NCBI GenBank assembly: GCA_008360975.2
Contig: CM039183.1
Coordinates: forward strand, 9,699,762-9,763,761
Source of the DNA: Lichenostomus cassidix
Taxonomy: Eukaryota; Chordata; Aves; Passeriformes; Meliphagidae
Reading direction: 5' to 3'
Length of the DNA stretch: 64,000 nucleotides
The notes beneath the pieces are model-generated. The model searched no databases, was not told the DNA's origin, and worked only from the letters and a program-made list of their open reading frames with translations. Shown here one piece after another: positions 1 through 12,600 of the stretch. Both the position numbers and the translations under genes were made by a program. How positions within the stretch are numbered: position 1 is the first letter of the stretch; each line of letters begins with the position of its first letter.

Positions 1-537
1 ATACAGAGGGTGTGTTAAAGCAGTGATCACTGCAGTTATGGAGCATGACACCAAAATATGTTCGTCAGCCATTGCTCATGAAATAGCCTCCTGCAGCTTC
101 CTTCAAGCAGATAATTTAGCATGAAAAACTGCATCAGTAAGAGCTTCTGTTAGGAAGCATGAGGAGAAAGTGATTTGAAGCTAAATTATTAATACACACA
201 GCAAATCACTTGAGAATGTATAGTGGAAAACCTGGTGGCTTTTTCTGCGTTTCTTCTATTTGTAACGTGTTGTATTTAAGGACATAATGACTGTGGGGCA
301 ATGGGATTTTTTGATCTAAAATTATAGCAGATAATGAAGTAACTTTTTGGGTCGTAAAAATTATGATGGGTGATGAACAATCTAGTAAATACTGTAAAAG
401 AGAGCAGTGCTACAAAGGTTGTTGGTGGGCTTTTTTTCAAACTTTAGCAAGTGAACACTGCATTTTTATAAAAGAGCATTTTTTGTCCTTGGTTTTAGTT
501 TAACTCACTCCTTTTCCTGTCTTACTGAAATGTCTAG
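1..537 (+). other. VPS54 intron (partial)
   Basis: No exon-like sequence or repeat was recognised from the window start to the first VPS54 acceptor. The upstream exon lies beyond the left edge. Confidence 0.8.
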
Positions 538-601
538 CTACTGAAGAAAGAAAGCCAGCTGAATTCCTTATTGTTGAAGGACAAAAATATGCAACAGTTG
601 G
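538..601 (+). CDS. VPS54: VPS54 coding exon 1 of those in window
   Basis: Acceptor tgtctag precedes it and donor gtaaga follows. It starts on the second base of an Ala codon and reads ATEERKPAEFLIVEGQKYATV plus two bases of a Gly codon. By alignment to memory of human VPS54 it begins near residue 722. Confidence 0.93.
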
Positions 602-3600
602 GTAAGATGCCCTCTTTTCTCTTAGCAGTGGGTTGGTTGGCAAGAACTTTTGAGTAGAACTGTGATGAATGCTAACAGCTTTAGCAATCTTATTTAAATT
701 AAAAATCCCTCTCCTTTCACAGACTAGTTTCTCTTTGGTTCCCAACAGTTATGAAACACTACAAACTTTTCTGTACCTTAAAATGCTATTTTTTCCTCTA
801 AATGACTAGGCTGAAGTTTATCATTTTATTTGAATGTTTTTTTTCCAGTTATTTCATGAAAACACACAGTCATAAAAAACAGATTTGTCTTCTGAGCACA
901 AACCTGAGCACTGTTATTCCTTGCAATCTAGGTTCTCTGGCAAAAATTGATGAAAAAGACTTTTAAAGGTCATCTTGTCCACCCTCCCTGCAGTGAGGAG
1001 GGACACCTTGCACTAGCCCAAGTTGCTCAGAGCCCTGTCCAACTCAGCCTTGAATGTTTCCAGGGCTGGGGCACCCTCCACCTCTCTGGGCAGCCTGTGC
1101 CACCATTCTCATTGTACAAAATTCCTTCTTTATGTCTATTGTGAATCTACCCTCCTTGACTTTAACACTGTTGCTCCTTGTCCTATCACTACCAAACTAA
1201 AAAGTTTGTCCCCATCTTTCCTATAAGCCCCCTTTAAGTACTGAAAGGCTGCAGTAAGGTCTCCTCAGCCCTCTTCTCTCCAGGCTGGACAGCACCAAAA
1301 TACATGAGTCCACTAATGGATGGTTATCTTAGTCAGAATAACATATTGGCCATCTCAGTAGCTGCATGTGCTATTTCTTGGTATCCTGGCTACTTTGAAT
1401 TGGAAAGTGGAAAGCTGGTTATATCAGAGATATTTTAAAATGTATGATACTCACTTCTTTCTTTCATTTAAAAGCATGCTATGTTTCCAAAGACTGCGAG
1501 GCTTAAGCAATAATTATGCATTAGAGTGTTTTTGGGGAGGGAGTAAAGCCTGGAAGATCTCACTCCCCAGAGTCCTAACATCAATTTACACCAAACTTAA
1601 AAGGTGTGAAGTACAGAATGTCTTGGACCAGCTGTTATTTTGTGAGTTGCTTCATGATAGTGCGTCACTGTTCAATTGAAAACAGAATCTGATGGCTGAG
1701 AACTTGTGTGCCAGCCAGCTGATACCACTGCTGAAGAGCATTTCAGGTTGAGTAGGAACATTGCTCTAAAGGATAAAATTTGCTTAATATATGATGTGTT
1801 TGATAATCTGCCTCTGCTCACTTGAAACTTGTTGTATTTAGCTCTGTGAAGCAATTGCGAGCTTCATGCTGCAAATATTTGTTTCATTTCTACACACCTC
1901 TACATACCATTGCTTTGTATCTAATCAAATAAAGTGCATTCATCAAAAATGCCTAGATAGATGTTCACAAAACATTCTCCAGGTGTTTATTTTCAGTTGA
2001 CTTGCCATCATTTTTTCTGCACTCTACTGCCTAAAGGAAGGAAGAGATTTAACTTTTTGAAATGTTAAAATATCTACTCTGAACATTTGATCTTGCCTCA
2101 GTTTTCCTGCATTCTGTCTATTTGAATTCAAAGGAGCATGCTTACTCTATGTGGAGCCTTCTTAATTCCATCCAATAGCTCCCAAATTCTCCAGTGCCTG
2201 CTGACTTCAGGAGAAATTACAGATGTTAAGCATCCTGGAATATTTGGTGCTGTTTCTTCACAGCTGCCTTCTCTGTTTGTGACTCCTTAGCATTTATGAC
2301 ATATTTTTCAGAGGTTTTCTCTCATATAAAGTACTTCTTCCACACACCACCCTGTGGAATGGGTATTGGTTTTAAGATGATTTTCCAACATCTTTTATGC
2401 GCTGAGATGACATATTTGGCTGTTTCCTCTCTTTCAGGACAGTATTGCTGCTAATAAGAATAATCCTGGAGTACTGCCAGTGTGTGGATAACATTCCTTC
2501 CATCACCACTGACATGCTGACCCGCCTGTCTGATTTACTGAAGGTATGGCTCCAAATGTCCCCCCTGTGCCATTTGGAGGGCCATCTCTGCAGCCTGCCA
2601 TCTGCAGGGTTCAGAGAGCATATCTTACTCTCCATAATGCTCACATTTTAATGATTTCATATAAATTATGTAGATATCATTGTGTTTGCTTCTGTGCCAT
2701 GAGAAAGCCTTTCAAGCCGAAGGCATTAAAGGTGCAATTTGTTTTGTGAATTAGTTTTGGGAGGGCTGTCTTTCCTCTTGTTCAGCTGGAATATTAGAAA
2801 TCCCATCTAGTAATATTTGACATAGCTGCCTGTCCTTCAGGCTAGGTGTAGGATTAATGCTGCTGAAGAAAAAGCAATTTGATCCCAGATGCCACAGAAA
2901 TACATCTGTATTGAGGAAGGAAACAAATCCCTTGGGTTTAACAAATCAGTAGAGGTATAGTCAGTAGAAGCATGAAAAATAGTATGGGGTGAAGGTTCTG
3001 TTGTAAAATGTAAAGGTGATGAAACACCAGGACCTCTTTGTAATTGATTTCTCACTGGAGAAGAGGAAAGCTGGTAAAGCTCAGACACTGCAAGGTAATA
3101 TAAGTAAACAATAATAACTGGAGCATATTAATGCACTTGTGTATATATAAACATACACATATGTATCTATATAGGCTCCAAAGCCTAGCAGTTAATTTAT
3201 GTCAACATTTTCTCTTGCATCTTTGCCCACAAAGGTCATATCAGGTATTTGAGTTCTGAACATGAGCATAATCAATGAAAGATAAACAGAATCTGTCTTA
3301 AAAAGGATACTTTACGTAAGATGGGGGGCAGGGGAGGGAAACAAACCCTAGGAGATGGACCTTTAAATATTTGTCCTCTTGGTAGTTCTTATTTGAATAA
3401 CCAGATGCAGGAACACTGCTCCCTGCAGTTGTCATTCAGATTCATCCACACACCTTCCCTTTTAAAAGCACTATCCAAGGCAAATCAGTCAGTCTGGGCC
3501 TGCCCCTCTTTAAGTCTCCTCTTTCAGCTGCTGTTTTCCTGAAGAATTGCAGCACCTTTTCACAGGTGGAATAGCAGTGGATGCATCAAACTTGGCCAGA

Positions 3601-6600
3601 TTTGCATATCTGGGTTGCTTCCCTTTCCTTACCTTATCTCATTTTAGCTCTGTCATTTGTGGTTTATTTCTTGGTATTCAAACATCATGTGCACGTTAAT
3701 TGTAGTATTTCCTATCTGTCAGCAAGGTGCTATCAATTGGAGAGATATTGAGAACAGCTAGAAAAACAAAAGTTTATTTTTTACACTTCTGAACAAAATA
3801 GAGCCATTCCAGGTGTCCTGGCAGGTCACTGCACTTTTTGTTTGACAACTGTCAGAGCCAGCAAACTTTGAGGGTAGCAAGAGCTAGACTTGATTGTGAT
3901 GGAAAATGGAAAGCATTCCCAGGTAATCAAATTCCAGGCAGTTCTGAGCTGTGGCTGCAGCCTGAGTGAAATGACACTTGGGAGAAATCATAGAATAATT
4001 TAGATTGGAAAATACCAGTTGTTTACCCAACACTGCTAAGTCCACCACTAAACCATGTCCCCAGTGCCACATATACACATATTTTAAATACCTCCAGGGA
4101 TGGTGACTCCACCACTCTCCTGGGCAGCCTGTTCCCATGTTTGACAAGCCTTTCAGTGATGACATTATCCCTAATATCCAAACTAAACCTCCCCTAGTAC
4201 AAGTTGAGGCCATTTCCTCTTGTGGAAGAAGACACTGACCCCTGCTTAGCTCCGCCCTCCTGTCAGGGAGTTACAGAGAGCAAGAAGGTCCCCCTGAGCT
4301 TCTTCTTCTCCAGGCTGGGTGCCCCTGGTTCCGTCAGCTGCTCCTCATCAGACTTGTTCTCCAGACCTCTCTCCCTCATGGGCACACCCCATGTCATAAG
4401 GGGCCCAAACTGAGCACATGTGGCTGTAATTGGAGCTGTTAGTGGTGGTGCAGACAAGAGAAGGCACTTGGCCAGTGCTGGGTGCAGGAATGCTTTCCTC
4501 CCAGCAGGCACAAGGAGGAGATGTTGCTCTTTGGCTGTTCAGACATTCTGCTCCCTCACTGCTCTGTTTCTTCCAGGCCATCTGGGAACAGATTCCCACA
4601 AAAAGCAGGGAGCAGGATGTGTTCAGTGCCCTTTATAGACCAAGTTTTTGATGGTTTGCCTCATAGTTAACACTAACCTGAGCTAAATACCTCAGAGGAG
4701 CTTAGGCTGTGTGAGATACAGTTGCCTTTGGCTCAGTGATTCTACTTTAAAGTCCGCGCAGAGGTGTAAGAAGAGGTCTTGCTTTTCTGGAGAAGATGAA
4801 GTGAATGTGAGACAGCGTCAGACCCTGACCTCTGAATGAGAGCAATGTAGGTTATGCCTCTCTCAGGTCATGGGCCACACAATAGCTCTGGATCAGTTGT
4901 ATGGGGTCTGGGTTGCTTTTCAGGCCCTGGATGCACCATTCTGGCAACCCACAGTTGAGGATGTGGTTCATGGCATGTCATCTGTGGGCCTGCATTTTGT
5001 GACTGACTCCAGGCAATAGCCAGAAAAATTATTTCCCCTTTCCACCCAAGAAGGGTTGGAATTTTGGGTTTGTTCTTGCATTATTGTGAAGAAAGGTCTG
5101 TGAAGCAGAATTGTGCCCTCCCCAAAAGGAGGTCTTTGTGAGGGAAATCCTGTGTTGCAGACACAAGCTGCAGGGCAGCCTTGTCAGAATTTCTTCTGAA
5201 TCTTCAGGTGTTTGAGAAAGGGTCAGCTCTCTGTAAGTTTTGCCTTCCACTTTGCACCCCAGTGTCAACAGTTCTGCTCAAACATGAGTCCTGGGACTTC
5301 TGCTCTCCATTCAGTGCAGGAATTGGGGACCAACAGCAGTGGCTTTTCTACTGCATCACCCAGGCCAGTCTGGAATATCTGTATCTCAAGCTGGGTGAGG
5401 AACCAGAATTCCAGTATAAGACAGAACATGCTGATAGAAACTTTCTTAGTGTCCAGAGGCTTTGCTGGCCTATGTGCTTTTAATGATAACTTCTTTTCTC
5501 CTGGAACTAAGTTAGGAAGGTCGAATCGTGAGTTGTCCACTATACCTGGAATTCTTACAGGATTGGCTTTTCATGTGACTTAACATCTTCTGTGCATCAC
5601 TTCTTAATCTTTGTATTTCATGATGTTACAAACACAGATTCAGTCATCTCAGCAGGAGGGAGTTTCAGTGCTTTCAAGTTTCCTTTAACATCAGCAGTGG
5701 AGGAGGTCTGGAGCCTGAGCAGAAACTTGTTGTCTTGATGTTTTCCACTCTGATATTACGCATCTGTTCTACTGAGGAAAACTAGTGAAACTCTGGGACT
5801 GGCCTTCATAATAACCTGTTTAATCTTGCAAAATTCCATTGATGGTGTTTCTAAACTGTGGGTTTATGTAGTTGATAAAGAGTTCAGCATGAATTTTCAC
5901 TGTCTTTTTTTTTTTTTTTCTCACAGTATTTCAACTCTAGAAGTTGCCAATTAGTGCTCGGAGCCGGTGCATTACAAGTTGTTGGTTTGAAAACAATCAC
6001 TACAAAAAACCTCGGTATGGATTTCTGTATTTAAAATGTCAAAGCTTGTTCCCCTGCCTGTTAAAAAACCCAAATGCAAAAAAGCCCTAAACATCTTCTG
6101 TGATAAGCTGTGTTTGAGCTGTGGGGTCATGCATGGACACGGAGAGTGATAAGACCTTGCTGGTTACCTGCCTGTAGTTTCAAACTATCTCCTGGAATTT
6201 TAGTTTTAAACTATCTCCTGAAATTAAGAGCCCTTGATTGAAGGGTTGAAGCAGGTGTCTAAACTTGCATTTCCTGTGTGAGAAACTGGTGAGATTACCA
6301 GTCTGCATTTCCCTTTTGGAAAGGGAACAGCCTGATGAGAATGGGTTGAGAGGCTGTGGGCCACAGCTGGGTCAAGTTTTTGCTGCAGAACACTTGGCCA
6401 GTCTGGTGACCACCCTGATACCAGTGTGTGTCCTGCTGCTGGCTCAGCCCTGTTGGAGTTGAGAGAAGCCTGTTTTTTTGGGATCCTGCTTGCACTGCAG
6501 CAGGAGCAGGTTCAGGGCAGGTCAGTGCTGGCAGGGCAGGGTGTTTTGCACACCACTGCAGAAGGAACACTGCTGCCTTGAGAACGTGGTTGCTGAGGTT

Positions 6601-9600
6601 AAAGTAGCTGATGAGTCAGGTCTTTTGAGATCTCTCCGATGTCTGCGTGTGCTCAGGGCTCAAAATGTCAAATAAACACTTAAAGGCTCTTGTAAAATCA
6701 GTCTCTTATCCCATCTTACCAAAGCTGGGTGTGAGTAGCCAGGTACCAATCTGGGGTCTTCACTGGGTGGGGCTTCCCTGGGAAACAAACACATACCCCC
6801 TTGCTTTTTGAACAAACAAAAACCCACCATTTAAAATTGTGTTAGATCTATTATTTATGTCAAAGGAGATACAGAAATTCCTCTCCTTGTGTAATAACTA
6901 CATTATTTTTCTTCCTGGATTCACAGCCCTTTCCTCACGTTGCCTCCAGCTCATCGTACACTACATTCCCATCATCAGGGCTCATTTTGAAGCTCGGCTG
7001 CAGCCGAAGCAGTTCAGCATGCTCAGGCATTTTGACCACATCACAAAGGTAATTCTTCTGGCATTTCCTGAAACACTAAGTTCTGCTTTTCAACTGTGCT
7101 CTGGAGAACATGAATGCCACTAGAAAATGAATTGTGCTTTCTTCCCTTACAGGATTATCACGACCACATAGCTGAAATTTCAGCAAAGCTCGTTGCCATA
7201 ATGGATAGCTTATTTGACAAACTATTATCCAAGGTAATGATTTATGGAAATAATTGTACACTCTCTAAATTGCAATTGGAGGTCTCACTGTATACAGTCT
7301 ATGTGTTTCAAATGAAGTCTTAAACTTTCCTAATCAGGACTTGCTTGAACTTCCTTTACCTGTGTAAGTGGAAAGCTCTGTGCTGTTCTCATGAACGTGT
7401 TTTGTGTTCACATTTGCCACCTGGGTGTCACTCACCCTCACTCCCAGAAAAATTAAATGTTTCATTGGCTCCTTCAGCAGGAACAGCAGTGCTTTGGCTG
7501 GCACAGATGCTCAGCAGTTCAGGAACTGCTCTGCTACCAGACAGCTCTTGTCTGCAGCCAGGCTCAGCAGGTCCTGTTTCCTGCTCTTCCCAACAGTGCC
7601 TCTCTGCAAGTGGGGAGGGCAGCATTTCCAGCAGCTGAGGAAGTGGCAGAAAAGTGCTGAGGAGGAAGAGTTTTGGAGGGGAAGGAGCAGGACATCTGTT
7701 GGGCTGCAAGCCTGGGGACTGGGAGCTCTGTGCTCAGCAGTTCCTGCTCTGGAGCAGCATTAGTAGCTGTCCCATGAAGTGCTCTTGGTGTGCTGTGGGG
7801 TTTGAGAGTGGTACAGTGTGGTCCTGGGCTGGATCTGCTCTGACTCACCTCAGTGTGGAATACACTGAGACACCTCCTGTGCCCACATAAAATACATCCA
7901 CTTTTAAAACTTAGTGTTGTGCTTTGGATCTTAGGGTTTTGGGGGGAAAAATAAGCTGTTTCATGATACAAATAAATTAATTTTTTAGTGGCAGGTTAGA
8001 TTGATTGGCCTGGGCCAACCTCTTCCTTGAAGGAGCTCATGAGAAGCACAGGAGCACAGGTTGGGGACTGGCTGATGAGAGCTGCAGTGGGACAGCTGCA
8101 ACAGGCAGCATTTCTGTCTTCCTTGATGGTTTTGTTATTTTATGTTGTGTTTTTTTCATTTCATCTGTTTCTTTGGTCTGTCAAATAGCACTGCCTAAAC
8201 TTAGGGGGAAAAGTCAGCAAAAGCATTTAAATTGGGATTCCTTGCCCCTATTGTGTTAATTTTAAGAAAATGTGTTTATGCTCTTCTCTAAGGACCAAAA
8301 TGGCCTGCTGGTTTTTGGGGGTTTTGTCTCACATAAAAGTAGCTGTTTTGTGAAATAATGTGGCTTTTTGGCCACTGTATCTCTTGAGAATAAAAGACAA
8401 ATGCAAGAATTTACATTACTGATACTAAACAACTGTAGCCCACAACAAACCAGGAACACAGTTTATGTTCTTGATGACAGTTAATAGCTACCCATATCTA
8501 CTGTGTCCTCTGTCTTCTCAGCCTTTGGGAGCTGGCACTGGATATCAGCTGAAACTATTCCTGTCCTTTAGAGCTCAGAAGGGCTGAGTGACAGTGCTTG
8601 GCCCACATGAGTGCAGCCCACAGAGTCCAAGAGCAAAGGATGGTTGATTTGCTTCCATTCCTAGCCCACCCCATCATTTGGCTCATCTTCTTCCTAAAAA
8701 AGTGATGAAGTGGTCACCTGCTTTGAGGTGTGTAAATCTGCACAAGTGAGTTCCATAGCAGTGAGTGTCCAGCACACTTCAGACCCAGGAATTGCATGAT
8801 CCTGAAGCCTGCTTTCTAGGTGACCAACAGTTTAGTGCTTTGGACAGGATGTTGACCTGGCTTTTGGTTAATACAAGCAAGTTACTTTTGCATTTCCAGG
8901 CTGTGCTTCCCTTGGGAGCTCTGTGGAATGGGAGCTGTCCTCAGCCAGTGCCACTGAGACAAGGCAGTTAGCAGCAGTTATCCTTGGCAGGGAAATAAGA
9001 TAGGAATGGGGTCATTGAAGAGTGGAAATAATAAAATTAACGAATGGGAAAGGCTCATTCATTACCATGAATGGAAAAAATCCAGTGCGAGTTCTGAGCT
9101 TCTCTTGGAATTTGCTGTCTTGTGACTGACTGGGCAGAAGAGCAGTGAGGTTTTTTCTGATCCCTCATGGTATTAAAGCTGTTATCCTCAGCTGCAGATA
9201 AAAATGGCCAGGAGAGCCTGGGGTGATTCCTGGGGCTGTTGCTTTTCCCTGTGAGGATGAAGAGTTGGGTGTGGCTGTAATCATGCAAGAGCCACTGCTG
9301 CATTCTCCCAGTTCCCTCTGGCTTTACAACGTGCTGGGAAATTGGAAACAATTTCTAGCTTAACTTCCTTGTCTTCAGGCACTCTTGATCCTGCACGTTG
9401 GGTGGTTATTCCCTGGAACAGAAAGCATTTTTCTGCTACATCTCCTGTCAGAATTAGGTCATTGGTTTGGATTCTCTGTAAAGATTTTCTCAAAACTCCC
9501 CATTTCTTTTTTGCTTTTGTGCTCAGACAAGCTTTGTTCTCTTTCACAATTCAGGCTCGCATAAGAGTGGGCATCTCCTCCAATGTTTGTAAATTATGTA

Positions 9601-12600
9601 GTTACAATGATTCAGTTCTTTCCTGAATTGTGCAAGGCTCTGTGGGGAAGTGTCACCCTCCCAGAAGTGACCTGCAGATGTGTCACCCAGGCCTGTGGTG
9701 GCACAGCCTCTCCACCTGGGACTGCAGAGCTGGCTTCAGTGTTCCTGGGACAGGTTTTCAGGGTTTCTGAAGTCCTTATAGGATCTTCCCTATCCAGAGT
9801 GGGGAATGTAAGAATTTTGTTCCCTTTGTAGCAAATCTCTTGCCATCTGGTGTTTTCCAGTGCCTTGTTTCTTGGACTTCAGGCACTGGGACCTTTTTTT
9901 ATTTTGCTTTCCAAGGTATTTCTGCAATGTTCTTGTGAGGTTTTTGTATGGTGATGTGGTTGGGGTTTTTTTATAGCCAATGATGAGGTTTCAGGTGTTT
10001 CAGTTTCTTTATGGTTTCATTTCCTTGATTCTTCAGAAATTTGGATGTGTATGAGCCTACAGAAGTGGTTTTCTCTCAGAAAGTACTCCAGGGGCACATT
10101 TCTCAGAGGCAGAAGTGCTTGTCTGTCATTGACTCATACCATTCTGAAGGAGAGAGCCAGCTCACAGCCATGGGACCTGCATCTGCAGTTCCTGGCTGGA
10201 TCTGCCCAGGCTCAGCCACCCTTTCAATTTGTGCTGTGCTAAAGGAACCTTGATTCCTGACATTATTAGCAACAGAGCTCCAGGTGGCTTTGCTCTCCTA
10301 CACAAAACCATTTTGAAGTGGCAGAAAGGAGTAACTGGTTGTGTGTTTATTTCCAGTATGAAGTGAAAGCCCCTGTTCCTTCAACATGCTTCAGGAATAT
10401 CTGCAAGCAAATGGCAAAGATGCATGAAGCTATATATGATCTCCTTCCTGAGGAGCAAACTCAGGTGAATGTTATTTTTGAGCTTCATCTCACAGCTCAC
10501 TTGCAAATGCACATGGACTTGGGAACAAGAGAGACTTTATCTGGGAGAGGGGAGTTCTTTTTTGAGTCCTGGTGAAATCCACACGTTAAAGGGCTTGGCA
10601 GCAGTCACACAGACAGCTTGGGCTGAGCCAAAGGAAGTGTTTCAATGTGTAGGGAGAATGAGGAGACACACACAAGGAATGGATTTCAGGATTTTGAGCT
10701 GCCTTTTAAAGTCTAGAGATGGCAATCTAGGAATTAGTGCTGAAATGCTATGCAAATGGCAACACTTTGGGGCTCTAGTACAGCCCTCCCAGAGGGTTAT
10801 TCTGTAACACTGCTCAAAATCAGTGGCTTCCAAAGGTCCCTAAATGTATTTTGCACCCAAATTGTATCAGACTTGCTTTTGCAGGATTTTGCTGTGGTCA
10901 TTCCTACTGCAGAGTTGCAAATCTTAAGGACAGGAAGGACTGATCCAGTTGTTGAATACAAGTTGTCATTTCTCTTTCACATTAGATTAAATGTTCCCTT
11001 CTAGCACAGGAAAGAGATTGGTTATCTTAGGGCCTTAAAAGGAGTTGTAGATGCTTCAGAGCATCAGAACTGAGGAGAAGAGTTCATGGTCCAAAGAATA
11101 TGTCCTAAGTGCCACACATAATGAGTAGGTAAGGGTGTCCTGTGTGTTACAAACTGTCTGTGGCCAGAAAGGCAAGGCCGAAGCACTGGCAGAAAGAAGA
11201 ATCACAGGAGTTGCAAAACCAAAAGTAAAAGTTAGTGACTGAGGGTGTTGACAGTGTGTTTCCTCTCTGGATGCAGTGATGTGAGCATGGGCACAGTTCC
11301 TTACTCTGCTGCTGTGCTTTCTTCTAGATGTTGTTCTTACGAATCAACGCAAGCTACAAACTCCACCTGAAGAGGCAGCTGGCCCACCTCAACGTGGTCA
11401 ATGATGGAGGACCTCTGAATGGGTGAGTTGGGGTTCTTTGCTTCCACTGTTTAAAGAAGCAGGCATTGTCTTCTGCAAGGAAGTTGTGACTGCAGAATCA
11501 CAGCTCTGTGTTTTAGGATGTCCCATTTGGAGCTTTCTTACACTAAAGGACATGGCTTGTGCTGTTCCACAGTAATTAGCAATGAGTCCACTTGGTAACA
11601 GACTGGGAGCTGGGCATTGTCTGACTGGAAACCTGCTGTAGCTGTCCTCATCTCATGGATTGCTTTCTCTCCCTTTGTGTGAAAGCAGCAGCCTGTTTCA
11701 TTAGCAGGAATTGCGTGATTCCTGAAGCAGTTTTGAAACGTGTCTGGTGACTCATGGTGCTGGCAAAGTAAAAATAGGAGAAAGCAGCATTTTATCTGTG
11801 CAGTGGGCAGCACTGCAGGAATGGTTTTTCATTTGAAATGGAGGTTATGCTCACAGAGCTTTTTCCCCTTCCCTGCCACAGCCCAGCATTCCATCCCCAA
11901 AAAGGTGATACCTCTCCTGAGAGAGGGTGCCTGGCTGTGCCTGCTATCCCCATCTCCTAGGAAATGCCTCTTCTGGTCAGTTGGATTGTTCCCTGAAACA
12001 GTGGGGTTTTTAATCATTCCTAATTCCCTGGGGCCCTAGAGATGTGGTGTTTGCTGCCTACCCACATGCAAGGAAAGATTGTCTGAGGTTGCAGAAGTCA
12101 GACAGGGAAGTTGGTAATGCTTCAAATGTCACAGGAATGAAAGTTTTGTTCCTGTCCTGTTTCTTGTTGGATTTCCAGTCCCAAACATGGTGCTGTGCTG
12201 TTGGTTTTGGTCAATCCTTGTGGGGTGGGTGGGTGGCCTGGATCCCTTTTGGATAGGAGGGTTGTGACAGGTGTTCCTGGTGACTTGCTGGGGGTGTTTC
12301 CCAGCTGTCAGGAGGTCTCAGCTGGCCCAGGAGTGTGTCTGGTGGCAGCAGTTCCATGCTTCAGACAGTTCTCTGGGGCTGTTTGAGAAGGGGAACATCA
12401 AACCCTGGATGGCACTTGCTGCTGTCCCAGCAGTCTTCATTGACCAAGTTTCTAACATGGCTTTCTGATCCTCATTCTGTTTAAACTGCTTGTTTCTGTA
12501 ATAATAGTAAAAATCCAGGTCTTCGAATCCTGGGCAATTTTGTTACTATGTAAATACAAATTCTATTTCTGCATCTTGCTAGCAAGAAGCATTATGTTTC

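Noticed and set aside
1023..1226. Small open frames in the CR1 fragment
   Set aside because: They lie antisense in the non-coding CR1 3' region.
12514..12534. tRNA T-arm look-alike (ccaggtcttcgaatcctgg)
   Set aside because: The loop is nine and not seven bases for the five-pair stem, and no A box, anticodon arm or acceptor stem fits upstream.
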